Assembly (NCBI GenBank): GCA_015680905.1
Contig: CM027384.1
Coordinates: 78,029,501 to 78,093,500 of the forward strand
Direction: 5' to 3'
Source of the DNA: Coptis chinensis
Taxonomy: Eukaryota > Streptophyta > Magnoliopsida > Ranunculales > Ranunculaceae
Length of the DNA stretch: 64,000 bases
This document shows, piece by piece, positions 35,778 to 46,997 of this stretch. The translations under genes and the position numbers were made by a program. The first letter of the stretch is position 1. The number at the start of each line of letters is the position of its first letter. The notes below the pieces were generated by a model that saw only the letters and a list, made by a program, of their open reading frames with translations, did no database searches and was not told the DNA's origin.

Positions 35778-37079
35778 ATGACATTAAACCTCTCAACTTC
35801 CCCTCTAACAAGATTACTCAACACTTCAAAATCTCCCAACACTCATTTCTCCAAATCTTTATGTTCTTCAATCTCTTATCAAAAAACCCATTACACAAAA
35901 GAATGTTTCTTTCAGAAAAAAAGTGTAAAAAAAGACTCTTTTAAAACTTGGGCTATACCTGGTTTTGACATAGGGAGTTTTGAGAGTGCACAATCTGTTA
36001 TAGAAGCATCAGCAGTAGTTGCAGCTATAATATTTGTTCACGAGAGTGGGCATTTTCTTGCAGCTTATCTACAAGGAATTCATGTAAGTAAATTTGCAGT
36101 TGGTTTTGGTCCTATTTTAGCTAAATTTAATGCAAATAATGTAGAATACTCAATTAGAGCATTTCCTATTGGTGGCTTTGTTGGTTTTCCTGATAATGAT
36201 CCTCACAGTGAGATACCAGTGGATGATAAAGATTTGTTAAAAAATAGACCTATACTTGATAGAGTTATTGTAATCTCAGCTGGAGTTATTGCCAATGTGA
36301 TTTTTGCATATGTGATAATTTTTGTACAAGTCTTGTCAGTTGGATTGCCAGTACAAGAAGCCTTTCCTGGGATACTTGTACCTGAGGTTATACAGGCTTC
36401 GGCTGCTGCCCGAGATGGATTACTTCCTGGTGATGTGATTGTTTCTGTTAATGGTTCTGAATTGCCGAAAGGTGGATCGAGTTCTGTTACACAGCTTGTT
36501 GATATCATTAAGAAAAGTCCTAATGTGAATGTGTCACTTAAGGTTGAGAGAGGGGGGAGTGATTTGGAAATTGGTGTTACGCCAGATGAGAGTGTCGATG
36601 GAACTGGGAGAATAGGGGTCCAATTATCCCCAAATGTCAGGATTTCGAAGGTTATAGCGAAGAATCTTATGGAGGCTATGAGTTTCTCTGGAAAAGAATT
36701 CTGGGGTCTTTCATCAAATGTTGTGGATGGATTGAAACAGACTTTCTTTAATTTCTCGCAGACGGCGAATAAAGTTTCGGGTCCTGTTGCTATTATTGCT
36801 GTTGGTGCCGAGGTTGCGAGGTCAAACCTTGATGGGCTTTATCAGTTTGCGGCTGTGCTTAATATAAACCTTGCTGTAATAAATCTCCTTCCATTGCCTG
36901 CTTTAGATGGGGGCACTTTGGCTTTGATACTCGTTGAGGCAGCTAGAGGTGGGAGAAAGCTTCCTCAGGAGATAGAACAAACGATTATGTCTTCTGGGAT
37001 CATGCTTGTTTTTCTTCTAGGGATTTATCTTATTATCCGAGACACACTTAACCTTGATTTCATTAAAGAGCTTTTATGA
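35778..37079 (+). CDS. ARASP: Chloroplast membrane zinc metalloprotease, ARASP/S2P family
   Basis: Site-2-type (M50, RseP-like) intramembrane protease. Arabidopsis ARASP sits in the chloroplast inner envelope and is needed for plastid development (family knowledge). The gene is a single exon of 433 codons, close to the family size of about 440. It has a Ser/Thr-rich transit-like N-terminus (about 1-58), then a membrane segment containing the zinc site HESGH (residues 88-92). A PDZ-like region at about 190-280 contains DGLLPGDVIVSVNG. The third zinc-ligand region LPLPALDGG (371-379) is followed by a hydrophobic tail segment GIMLVFLLGIYLII. The start is the first ATG after the C/T-rich leader and gives a plausible transit peptide. 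All key residues are present. Confidence 0.95.
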   Translation: MTLNLSTSPLTRLLNTSKSPNTHFSKSLCSSISYQKTHYTKECFFQKKSVKKDSFKTWAIPGFDIGSFESAQSVIEASAVVAAIIFVHESGHFLAAYLQGIHVSKFAVGFGPILAKFNANNVEYSIRAFPIGGFVGFPDNDPHSEIPVDDKDLLKNRPILDRVIVISAGVIANVIFAYVIIFVQVLSVGLPVQEAFPGILVPEVIQASAAARDGLLPGDVIVSVNGSELPKGGSSSVTQLVDIIKKSPNVNVSLKVERGGSDLEIGVTPDESVDGTGRIGVQLSPNVRISKVIAKNLMEAMSFSGKEFWGLSSNVVDGLKQTFFNFSQTANKVSGPVAIIAVGAEVARSNLDGLYQFAAVLNINLAVINLLPLPALDGGTLALILVEAARGGRKLPQEIEQTIMSSGIMLVFLLGIYLIIRDTLNLDFIKELL

Positions 37080-38003
37080 TCACCAACGAGCTCTTTGAAG
37101 TTTAACAGTTTGCCAGGCCAAATAGAAGATCAAACGAGCTACATTTGGCTTAGTTTCGGTCATGGTGGTTTATAAATCAGACTGGAGGAATCTTCGAATG
37201 CCTGGTGTGGTATACAACTTTGTCCGAGATGCTTTGTGGTGGAAAGGGTACGGTTTCGTTCTGTATTAATTCAGTTCAAGAGCATGTGCTCTACTCATTC
37301 TGATGTAAATTTTGGAGCTTATGATACTGGCGATACTGTAATAGGTTGGGGACTCTAATTGTCTAGTTTCAACTTGAAAATCATGTATGCTGAAAATTGA
37401 TATGTATGATATTCTCATTAAGTTATAGTCCCTGGATTAGTACTTGGGAATTATGAATTCCCTTCCATTTTTCAATTTGAGAGCAATCATTAATAAGAAA
37501 CTTTTCTTTTTTCCAATTTTTATTTATTTATTTAGATTTGTTAACAGCTGCAGAGTGCAGACTAGTAGTAACTTGAAACAGTATGAGAGTTTTCTTAGTC
37601 AATTGAGGCCAAATAAATTGTGTATTAGCTGGAGCTACCTAGAGAGACTAGATTATTGAAGAGTAAGCTCTGTGCAATTAGTTTAGTTTCATCATCATGC
37701 ATACATGTATGTGAAGAGTAAGCTTTAATTTGTGCAATTAGTGTTTAGTAAGCTTTGATTTGTGCAATTAGTGTTTAGTTTCATCATCATGCATACATGT
37801 TATAGTGGTATCTACAATCTGAGTTGTATAGGCATTATTAGGCGGTGTTTGTTTTTTTAGCCTCTGAGCTCTGAATGGCTGAATGTGCCCTCTCTCTCTC
37901 AAGTATCAGAGTTTCAAACCCAAACGCAGGTTACAGAAAAAAAAAAAAAAAAAACTTACTCTTCAAATAGTATTTTTTCTCTCTTCAACCACAAAAACTC
38001 ATG
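37080..38003. other. ARASP 3' region and spacer with possible transposon end
   Basis: Non-coding. The stretch near 37850 (GGCGGTGTTTGTTTTTTTAG) resembles ends of plant MITEs, but no partner end was found. A poly-A run lies at 37937-37954. Confidence 0.35.
37658..37800. repeat. Local tandem duplication
   Basis: GAGTAAGCT...GTGCAATTAG...TTTCATCATCATGCATACATGT occurs at 37660-37708 and again at 37714-37800. The second copy has an internal 30-bp duplication of AGTAAGCTTTRATTTGTGCA. Confidence 0.9.
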
Positions 38004-39648
38004 CATGGCTTCTCTTCAACCAACAAAACTCTACAAGGGTTTTACACAAAATCCATGTGTCATGGAGGGGTTCTAAGGACATATATTAAAAAAACACGTA
38101 AACAAATTCATGATTGTTACGGCATTTCTAAGTTTTAGATTTGGCTAATTTTTTGTATATATGATCTTTCAACTACTCTAAACATTGTCACAAAAAATTA
38201 TTCTAACAATGTAAGATTCATGCAGATGTTGAAGTTGAGAAAAGCAAGTCTTCTTCTTCTGATAATGATGCTATACATAAGCTTTTGAAGAAGGATTATA
38301 AGTGGGGTTTTTCTTCTGATTTCGAATCAGTTTCGATACAGAAAGGAATTTCTGTTGATACCATTAGGCTAATTTCTAGTAAAAAGAATGAACCTGAATG
38401 GATGCTCGAGTTTAGATTGAAATCGTTTGAGAAATTTTTGAAATTGAAAGAACCACAATGGTCTGATAATAGATACCCTTCATTTAACTTTCAAGATATT
38501 TGTTACTACTCGGAAATGAAAAAGAAACCAACTTTGAATAGTCTTGATGAAGCTGATCTTGAGCTTTTGAAGTATCTTGAGAATAGACTAGCTAATGTTG
38601 CGGTTGTTGCTGTATTCGATAGTGTTTAGAAAGGCGTTATTGGATAAGGGAGTTATATTATGTTCAATTTCTGAGGCTATTAGGGAGTATCCGGCCAGAT
38701 TTAGTTGGGAAGTACTTAGGCAAAGTTGTTCCATGTGAAGATAATTTTTACGCTGGACTGAACTCTACGGTGTTTAGAGATGTGTCTTTTTGTTATATCC
38801 TGAAAGATACCGTGTGCCCAATAATGCTGATTCAGACTTATTTTTGGATCAATGATATGGAAACTGGACACTTTGAGAGCACACTTATAGTTGCTGATGA
38901 GGGAAGTAAAGATCACTATTTGGATGGGTGTACAGTGCCTTCTTCCGATATAAACCAGCTTCATGCCTCTGTGGTTGAGTTGTATACAGAAGAGGGTGCT
39001 GAAATTAAATACTCCATAGTGCAGAACTGGTATGCAGTAGATGAGGAAGGGAGAGGTGGGACAACTTTGTCACGAAGTGTGGTATTTGTGCTGGTGATCG
39101 CTCAACGATATTGTGGACTCAACGATATTGGAAGGTGAGTTTTATTCTGTGGCGTTGACAAAATATTATCAACAAAGATGATACATAAGGGGAAGAACAC
39201 TAAAAGTACAATACTCTCCAAGGATATTTCAGCTGGGAAATCGCGGAATTCCTATAGAGGGCTTGTTCAGGTACTAAATATTATCATCTTTTAGATAAAC
39301 CAGAGCTATGAATCTATGATTGTCTGGTTTCAATCTTTCTATTTTTCTTGCAATGTGGAAATGTAATAAATTTGCGTATCTAGATGTATGCATTCCTCTA
39401 AGATGATTTCTTCGCCCTTTAACAGGCAAAGAACGCAGGCATCTAGTATTGAGCACGAAGCAAGTACCTCCAAAGTTAATGAAGATCAGCTATTCTACTT
39501 CCTGCAAAGAGGCATTGGCCACGATAAGGCTGTCAAAGCCTTGATTTCTGGGTTCTGTCAGGAGGTAGTCGAGACGACGCTTCCTTTGGAGGTCAGAGCT
39601 GAACTGCAAGAGTACACGGGTATAAAATTGGACAGATCTGTGGGCTAG
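38004..39648 (+). pseudogene. SUFB (Fe-S cluster scaffold, ABCI8-like) pseudogene
   Basis: SufB is the plastid SUF-pathway scaffold that assembles Fe-S clusters with SufC and SufD. Homology runs in order: a possible relic start MASLQPTKLYKGF (38004); KKDYKWGFSSDFES to KKNEPEWMLEFRLK and WSDNRYPSFNFQDICYYSEM (38285-38520); [14 protein letters not shown], then a stop at 38627. In other frames follow [69 protein letters not shown] and VQNWYA. After RGLVQ about 30 conserved residues are lost and unrelated sequence of about 150 bp intervenes. Finally VEHEASTSK-like text and a C-terminus ending LDRSVG with a stop at 39648. A 12-residue stretch before RLANVAV is also missing. Frameshifts near 38690, 39050 and 39270 make it non-functional. 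Confidence 0.9.
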
Positions 39649-41875
39649 GAGATAAGCAGACCATCGACGTTTCTTCTGAATTGCCGAGTGATCGACTGTT
39701 AATGGACATTTGGAGCACTAAATAAAGACCGGCCTGATTTCTTTCCTAGGCTGGAACATTTTACACGCTGGCATGTGTCTCAGTTCATAAGCCGATTAAC
39801 TATTGGTCAATCCACACACCACAAACCATGATCATACTATAGGTATATCTGACGATATCTCTAATTATATGTAAACAGATAAAATGGAGGATGTAATCCT
39901 GGCGATAGTTCTTGCTTTGAGTTTGATGAAGTCTGATTGTCTGAAGGATCTCAATTAAGAAGTATTATTACACATTTTAATAATTGATCTTATGTCAAAA
40001 GCCAAAACTATAGTAGTGTATAATTCACCCGTCTTCAAACAATGTTTGTTTAAAATAGTAAGATGATTTGACTTACGGGAAAAAAATGATAAACAACTAT
40101 GAACTGCATCATAGTTAACATAAAACTAAATTATTGTGGAAGCAATTATTAAATAGAAACTTACGAAGTTTGAATAGGTTCAAGTTATCAATAATTTTCA
40201 ATTACTATTAGTTGATAGTAGGTGAAAAAGAATCCTGACATTTGTCTACCTAGGACCACATACTGCCCATACTAAATTGTAGGTTGGTTGGCCATAATTT
40301 TGAATTGGTTCTTTGGAAGTTTGGAACTAAGACGTGATTCTCTGTAAATCACGTACTAACTACTAAATTGTCAGGTGCCAAATTGCCAATAGACCACGAT
40401 TTCCGCTCTGGACACTTCCAGAAGTTCGATGGCTCGTGCAATGTGTATTTGTGTAGCCCGAAGTCCAAACACTTGGGGATGCCGAAACTTGGTGCATTAC
40501 AAGTGAAAATAATCTCCCTCTAATGGTGAAAACTAAAGTGAAGTTTTGCAATGTAAAGATGAATAAAATATCTCGGACGGAATGTTAGAATCTGTCTAGA
40601 GGCTTTTTGATCCAGATGGAATGTAATATCCCATCCAGTATTTTGTTTGAAGTTAAAAAAAACCGAAAAAACACGCAAGACGGAATGAAACATTCCGTCC
40701 GAAAAAAAATCGAAAAAAACACACGAGATAAAATCCAACATCCGTCCGTAGCTAACAAGTCAGCGAATATCTCGGTGAAAATTTCACTTTAAAATCAACT
40801 GGAGACTAAAATCACCAGTTTTTCACCTCTACATTACCTAGCTATTTTCTAACAAAATTGGTGACTATAGTCACAAACCTTCTTATTCACTTGCATTGCA
40901 AATGCTTTTATAGATAACAGTATATACACATATGTAATCATATATTGCCGACGCTATAATTAAACTTGTGAATGTCGATCATCAATCACTATATTGAAAA
41001 ATTTCTAGCCACTGCAAAATATACCAAATTGAAGAAGAACCTTGAATGATGACGAAGCATGAACTATGAAGTATGAACACTCGGCAAAACTTCCAATAAA
41101 ATGTCAATTTTCAACCACGTAAAATGACTTTTAGTAGCAGAAGTCACGTTCAGTGTCCCATTAAGACACTTGTCTTTTGGTCCAAAACACCATACTCCGA
41201 ATTATTATCACACGTCATCAACGTCTAATACTTTGATTTGATATAAGCTATATAGTTCACGAAAATCTTGGTCGTTTCCAATTTTATGCTACGTGGCTTT
41301 TTTTTTTACAGCTGTGGCTTTATTTTGTTCAAGGAAACTAAGTTGTGTCTTAAAGAATAAAGATGAACACAGATTCCGGCAGACTAATTGTAAAATTTTA
41401 CCATTGACATAAGTGACATTTATTTTTTCAGTTAGCTGTTACAACGTCTAAATCGGAATTTGATTGAGAAAATTGATGTGATCACATTAAGTAGTCTGCC
41501 AACATCAACAGTGTAGAAGAAATGTTCATCATCACAAATTAGTGGCTATAAAAACTTCCCCAATTAATAATTGGACCACTTGATCGTCATCTTTTATTGT
41601 TCTGCAAAAGTTATTATTATTATTATAAAGTCCAAAAGAAAGGCCAGGGCAGTACGCTATCAAGACAACACGCCAAAATCACCGGGCATTACGGTCAGTG
41701 AGAACATGTAGAGAATTACACCTATACCCTTCCCCGTCAATAACGCCGTCCAATCCAAAGCAAAGAAACAAAGGGCAACCATTGGTCAAACCCCACCCGA
41801 ACCTCAGCTTCGGTTGTAAGAAAAAGAGAAGAAAAAGAGGACTAGACTGAGAAAGAAACAGAGAGAGAGAGAGAG
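39649..41875. other. Intergenic DNA before the bromodomain gene
   Basis: No gene supported. Around 40565-40760 there are irregular repeats of CGGAATG / CATTCCGTCCG with A-rich spacers, possibly an old element. The last ~80 bases are GA-rich leader of the next gene. Confidence 0.45.
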
Positions 41876-44800
41876 ATGATGAGAGAGAAAAAAATGGGTA
41901 AGATTAAGAGGAGGAAGAAAATGGGTAGACCACCAAAAGGTGTAGTAGTAGGAGCAGATCTAGATCCACATCCAGCTCAACGCGAGCGGGATTTAAGGAG
42001 AAGTACGCGTAGAAGAAGTGTGACTTACGTTGACGACTTTTACGACGATGAGGACTTGTTTCTAGAAGATGAAGTCATCAGTGAAGAAGAAGAAGAGGAA
42101 GAGGAGGAAGAAGAAATGGGGAGGGAGAAAAAGGTCAAGTTAGTTACCAAATTATCAAATAATAATAATAATAAAAAAAAAAATAATAAACATAACTCAG
42201 TGAGTCGACTCGGTAGAGGTAGAGTTGGGCACGTGTCGTCTTCGGAAGAAGAGGAATTTGAGGATAATAAGCCATTCAAGAAGCGGAAAATTGGTGATGA
42301 GGATGATGATGATGATGAGGAGGATAAATCTTCATCAGATCATGATGATGATAATGAGGATCGATCGCGGGAAGAGAAGAAGGTATAGGCTATTTTGTAT
42401 GTAGAGTAAAATGAAAGGGTTTAAGGTCCAGCTCAGCTTGAACTTGTTGTTAGAAGAATTTGTTGTTGTTGTTGTTGTTGTTCAAATTTACTTTCTTTAT
42501 GTGGAAGATTTAACGGTCAGGTCAACTGTCATAACTAACCCCACACAAACATATGTTGAGAGAGAATCTTGTCTTTCTCTCTCTCCTCTTCACCACACAC
42601 CACCAACATAAACACTCACTACACACTCTCTCCTGTCTCCCCATTTCACTATCTCACACCTAGAAACATTAGGCCACACTGTTTTGTCTTTCTATGTGTT
42701 CTTGTTTTCGAATTTGTAATGATCTTTCTTACTTTTGGTGTTTTATGCAGGGTGTTAAGATAAATGGGGTTGTGAAAAAGTTGGAGTCGGTTCAAGTTCA
42801 AGGTTTGTTTTTATGATTGTAATTGTTTGGTGGATTTAGTTTTTTTTTAGCCCCAAGTTCATTGAATTGAATTTCAATTTTTGGTCAGGAAAGCTGTCTG
42901 ATTCTTCGAAGGGTGTTGTTCGATTACCGGATAAGATGCATTTGGAATTTATACTTGATAAGCTTCAGAAGTAAGGGCTTGTTTGTTTTTTGTTGGAACT
43001 TCATTTTGTGCTCATCCTCTAGTGAAGGGTTTTTTGTGTTATTTATGTGTTTGATGGAAATTTCAGGAAAGACAGATATAATGTTTATGCTGAGCCGGTT
43101 GATCCCGATGAGGTATGTTAATTAATAACTGTTTCGTTTTATTGTTAATATGACATTCTATGCAGTTTGTAACTGATATGGTCCTTTGCAGCTTCCGGAC
43201 TATCACGATGTCATTGAGCATCCAATGGACTTTGGTACTGTAAGAAAGAAGCTAGGGAACGGGGCATACTCTAATCTGGAACAATTTGAGGTGGGTTTAG
43301 AGTTTTAAGGCTATGATAGGTTTTTCCGACAGCATCCACGTATATCCTCTTCACTATGTTGTTGCTTAGATTCCGTTAGTAGATACGACTTAATGGTAAT
43401 TGGTGTCAGTAATCTTATGTAGTTCGAAATTCTTGATTCTTTGTCTGTACACAATATGATTCAACTGAAATTATTGTTAAACACAATTAGTTAAAAGTTA
43501 AAACACAAGTTAGTTTTCTTACTTCTAGTAGGGCTTTGTTATCTCGTAATTTGTACTGGTCCAGTTTTCTCTGTTTTTGTTAGTACTTGACTAATGCTTG
43601 ATATCCCTTTTTGACATAAGGGTAGTTGGCTGTATGCAGCCAGGGGTGCTCTCATCTCTGTGGCTTTCCTTTTTGAATTTCTATATTACACCGAGTCACA
43701 TACTTCTGTAAATGATGCATTACTTATTATTTCTCACCAATCTTAATTGGGATCCCATCTTAATAATTACATAATATATCTACAAGCTGCCAACAGTACA
43801 TTGAATGTAGGCAGTTTTTGCCTTTCTTTGTTAATCTGTTGTCGTTTTGCAGTTCTTATGTAAGCTCACTATCCAGAATTTTATCTGTTGAATATTAACA
43901 AAGAAAGCCCATTGGTTGAAGACTATATATAACTAAGGAAATAATTTTCTTTCTGAGTGGGGACTGGGGACACATCTTGATGTTCCATTTAGAGCACTAT
44001 GCTGTAGGATTTTGTGAAGATCCATGGTTGATGACAGGACATGGCTGTAATTTACATCAACATGTCAGTGAATTTGTACCTTCTTGTGTTTTATCTGAGA
44101 TTGTGTATTTGTCCCAAATTTTACAAATGTGATTTCGGTTTTGATATTATTAATTTTGTAATTTACCCTTTTAGTTTCTAAGCTTTTTCTTTCAAATGCA
44201 GAATGATGTGTACCTTATCTGTACGAATGCAATGCAATACAATGCACCAGAAACCGTATACTATAGACAGGTATAACATCTTGTTTATTTTGTTAGTGTT
44301 CAAGTTCTATTAATGAAAAGTTTAATAACTAATTTTATCATATTGTTATCTTGGAAAGGCGCGCTCCATACAAGAGTTAGCACAAAAGAAGTTTCAGAGG
44401 TTAAGGATTGAATTTGAAAACACTGTCACAGAACTCAAGTCAGAAGAATGTAATAAACCTAATTCCATAGTCGAGAAGCCAGTCAAAAAGTCCCCATGCA
44501 AACCCATACAAGAACCTGTTCGTTCTGATTTCTCCTCAGGTGCCACTCTTGCCGCAGCTGGACACACTTGTACCTTGCCAAATGTAACACAAGCCGGTGG
44601 TTTTGAGAAACCTAGCACTTTTGATGCACATGTAGATGGGAATTCTTCTTTGACTGAAAGTAAACCAGAGAAGACTGAGGAACAACTTTCAGGTATCATG
44701 CTGAAGCCCCTCTCTATTACCATCTCAGCATGCCAGAATACCATTGTGATTAAATTTTGTTGATGCATATATTATGGGGAAGGGTTTGGGGGACATAAGC

Positions 44801-46997
44801 GCATTTGACAAAAACAAACTCGTTAGTGTTGTGCACTTAGAAAGTTTAGACAAGGCTAATTTTTTGCAAGGATAATCTTCTAAACATATAAAATGATTCC
44901 AAGAAAATTAGTCAAATTGGGAATTTATATCCTTGTCAAAAGTTGTTAACAAATTGAAGAATAGTGAACTGCTCATTTTCACTGTTTACCGGAAACTCCA
45001 AAAACCTCTAAGCAGGGACATAATTACGCAATTCTGTTACCAATGACTGGGTTCTATAATGTTGGTACTGGTGCTTAGTGACATAAATATCTTGTCCTCT
45101 GAGTTGTGGATTCTTAATGCGATTTCAAGTGCATCAGATGTATATCCACTATGGTTTTCTATCTTCTTATGTAAGCTTAGATTTGATACCTTGCACTTCT
45201 TTCCTTTTATAGGCAAAGGATTCCCATCAAAGCTTGGGAGAAAGCCATTTGTTATAGATGAGAGTCGTCGTGGAAGTTACCACATTTCAAATGAACCGGT
45301 GGTCAGAACGGAATCCATGTGTACAATATTCGAAGGAGAAAACATGCAGCTTCTTTCTGTATGTATTTGTAATATTATGATTTGTTAAATACTTAAATTT
45401 TATAGTTTCCTTCACCTCTGAACTCTTCAAGTCTCAATATTATGATTCAGGTTGGACTTCATGCAAATCACTCTTATGCTAGAAGCCTGGCACGTTTTGC
45501 TGCCACTCTTGGACCTGTTGCTTGGAAAGTTGCTTCCCGGAGAATCGAGCAAGCACTTCCTGCGGGAAGCAAATTTGGTCGTGGTTGGGTAGGGGAATAT
45601 GAGCCCCTTCCGACCCCCGTACTTATGCTTGAAAACAATACACAGAAACGGCCAGTTTCAATCTTCCCTGCGAAGTTAGCCAAGGATGTCAAAACAGCTG
45701 AAAGCGCAAAGGTAAGAGCAAGTGAACCCCTTCCAAAGCCTATACTGACGATTGAAAAACAGATGCTGAGGCAACCAAGTACAAATTCACGGGGTGCAGC
45801 TGAATCAAGAAAGGAAAAGGTTTCTGAGGCATCAAAGGTGTTCAATAACAATATGCAACTAGGCCTCAGAACTACAAATTTATCTGGGTTGACAGCTTCC
45901 TGCAAGTTGCAAGATCCTGCGAAGGAGCGCCAATATACTAACTCTACTTCAGACGGGAAGCTCGGTCTGTGTAATGTCCCTGGAAGTAAATCATTTGGGA
46001 GTGCCTCTTATCAGAAAAGAAGTTGTTTGTCTATGGATAACGTGAAGTCTGAGAACATGGTCCTGAAGCAAGTCCAGTTACAACAGTCATCCTCAGCTTG
46101 TGAGAGTCCAATTGGAAGTGCTTCACAGAAGCAGGTTGAGCACAGTTCAGAAAAGACAACTTCAAGGTTGCTGGAGACAGTTTCAAGGAACAGGAATCTT
46201 CCACAATCTGTGCCCTTTAAGCAGTTGGAGACTAATGGAGTAGTTGCGGAGGACTGCCTAATGGGAAACTTGGAAATAGCTCACATAATCATCAAGCAAG
46301 CAGTTTGTCCTATGGTTTTGTTTCTAATCAACAGGCGAGAGCAGCAACATACTTCCCACATGGAACTCCTGAGCAGTGTCTTAGTGATCCAGTTCAGATG
46401 ATGAGAATATTAGCCGAAAGACCTAAAATTCAGCAGAAATCTTCAAACTCGGTTGCAACTGAGGGTGCACAAATTACATTATTGGATCCATCCTCAAGAA
46501 GAGACGATTCTAGTTCCGCTGCCAATGCTGCTGCACGAGCGTGGATGACCCTTGGAGCTGGACATTATAAGCCGCCACCTGATAGTGTAGGTTCACCCAA
46601 GATGCAGATTGCAGCAGCTTTGTTGTACAACCCGGCGAGGGAAATTCCACAGTCTGTTTCAGAAAACCGCGAAGAAGCCCCTGTTTCTAGGGGCCAGTTG
46701 CAGTGTGGGAATAACAGGTTTCCTCCTCAGGTGTTCCTTCCACAACCCACACGGACTGGTGATGAATCCAGATTGTTAAACAGACAAATGGCTTTTCCAC
46801 AGTTAGTCACAACCGATTTGTCAAGATTCCAGTTGCAGTCTCCTTGGCAAGGACTTGTACCACATACCCAACCAAACAAGAAGCAGGACACTTTTCCTCC
46901 AGACTTGAATATTAGTTTTCAGTCATCTGGGTCTCCGAGGCAATCTTCAGGTGCTATGGTTGACTCTCAGCAACCAGATCTTGCATTACAGCTTTGA
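41876..46997 (+). CDS. Bromodomain protein, BRD1/BRD2/BRD13 type, frameshift in last exon
   Basis: These plant bromodomain proteins are subunits of SWI/SNF chromatin remodelling complexes and bind acetylated histones (family knowledge). Exons: 41876-42382, 42751-42802, 42889-42970, 43067-43112, 43192-43290, 44202-44270, 44359-44692, 45213-45358, 45451-46997. Phases agree up to the last exon. The start may be the ATG at 41876 or 41894 (MGKIKRRKKMGRPPKG). Exon 1 encodes basic then strongly acidic repeats. The bromodomain is about 198-302, with LPDYHDVIEHPMDFGTVRKK and acetyl-lysine-binding Asn276 in QYNAPETVYY. Exon 9 reads FGRGWVGEYEPLPTPVL. As read, the frame stops at 46401 (761 aa), but family-like text continues in the next frame from about 46250 (GKLGNSSHNHQ) to DSQQPDLALQL at 46997. 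A one-base loss near 46246 in the genome, or an assembly error, fits best. Confidence 0.9.

Noticed and set aside
37937-37954. Poly-A run as a retroposon tail of the SUFB pseudogene
   Set aside because: It lies before the pseudogene, not at its 3' end, so it cannot be its tail.
42040-42279. Minus-strand open frame rich in serine and leucine
   Set aside because: It is the reverse reading of the acidic GAA/GAT repeats in exon 1 of the bromodomain gene.
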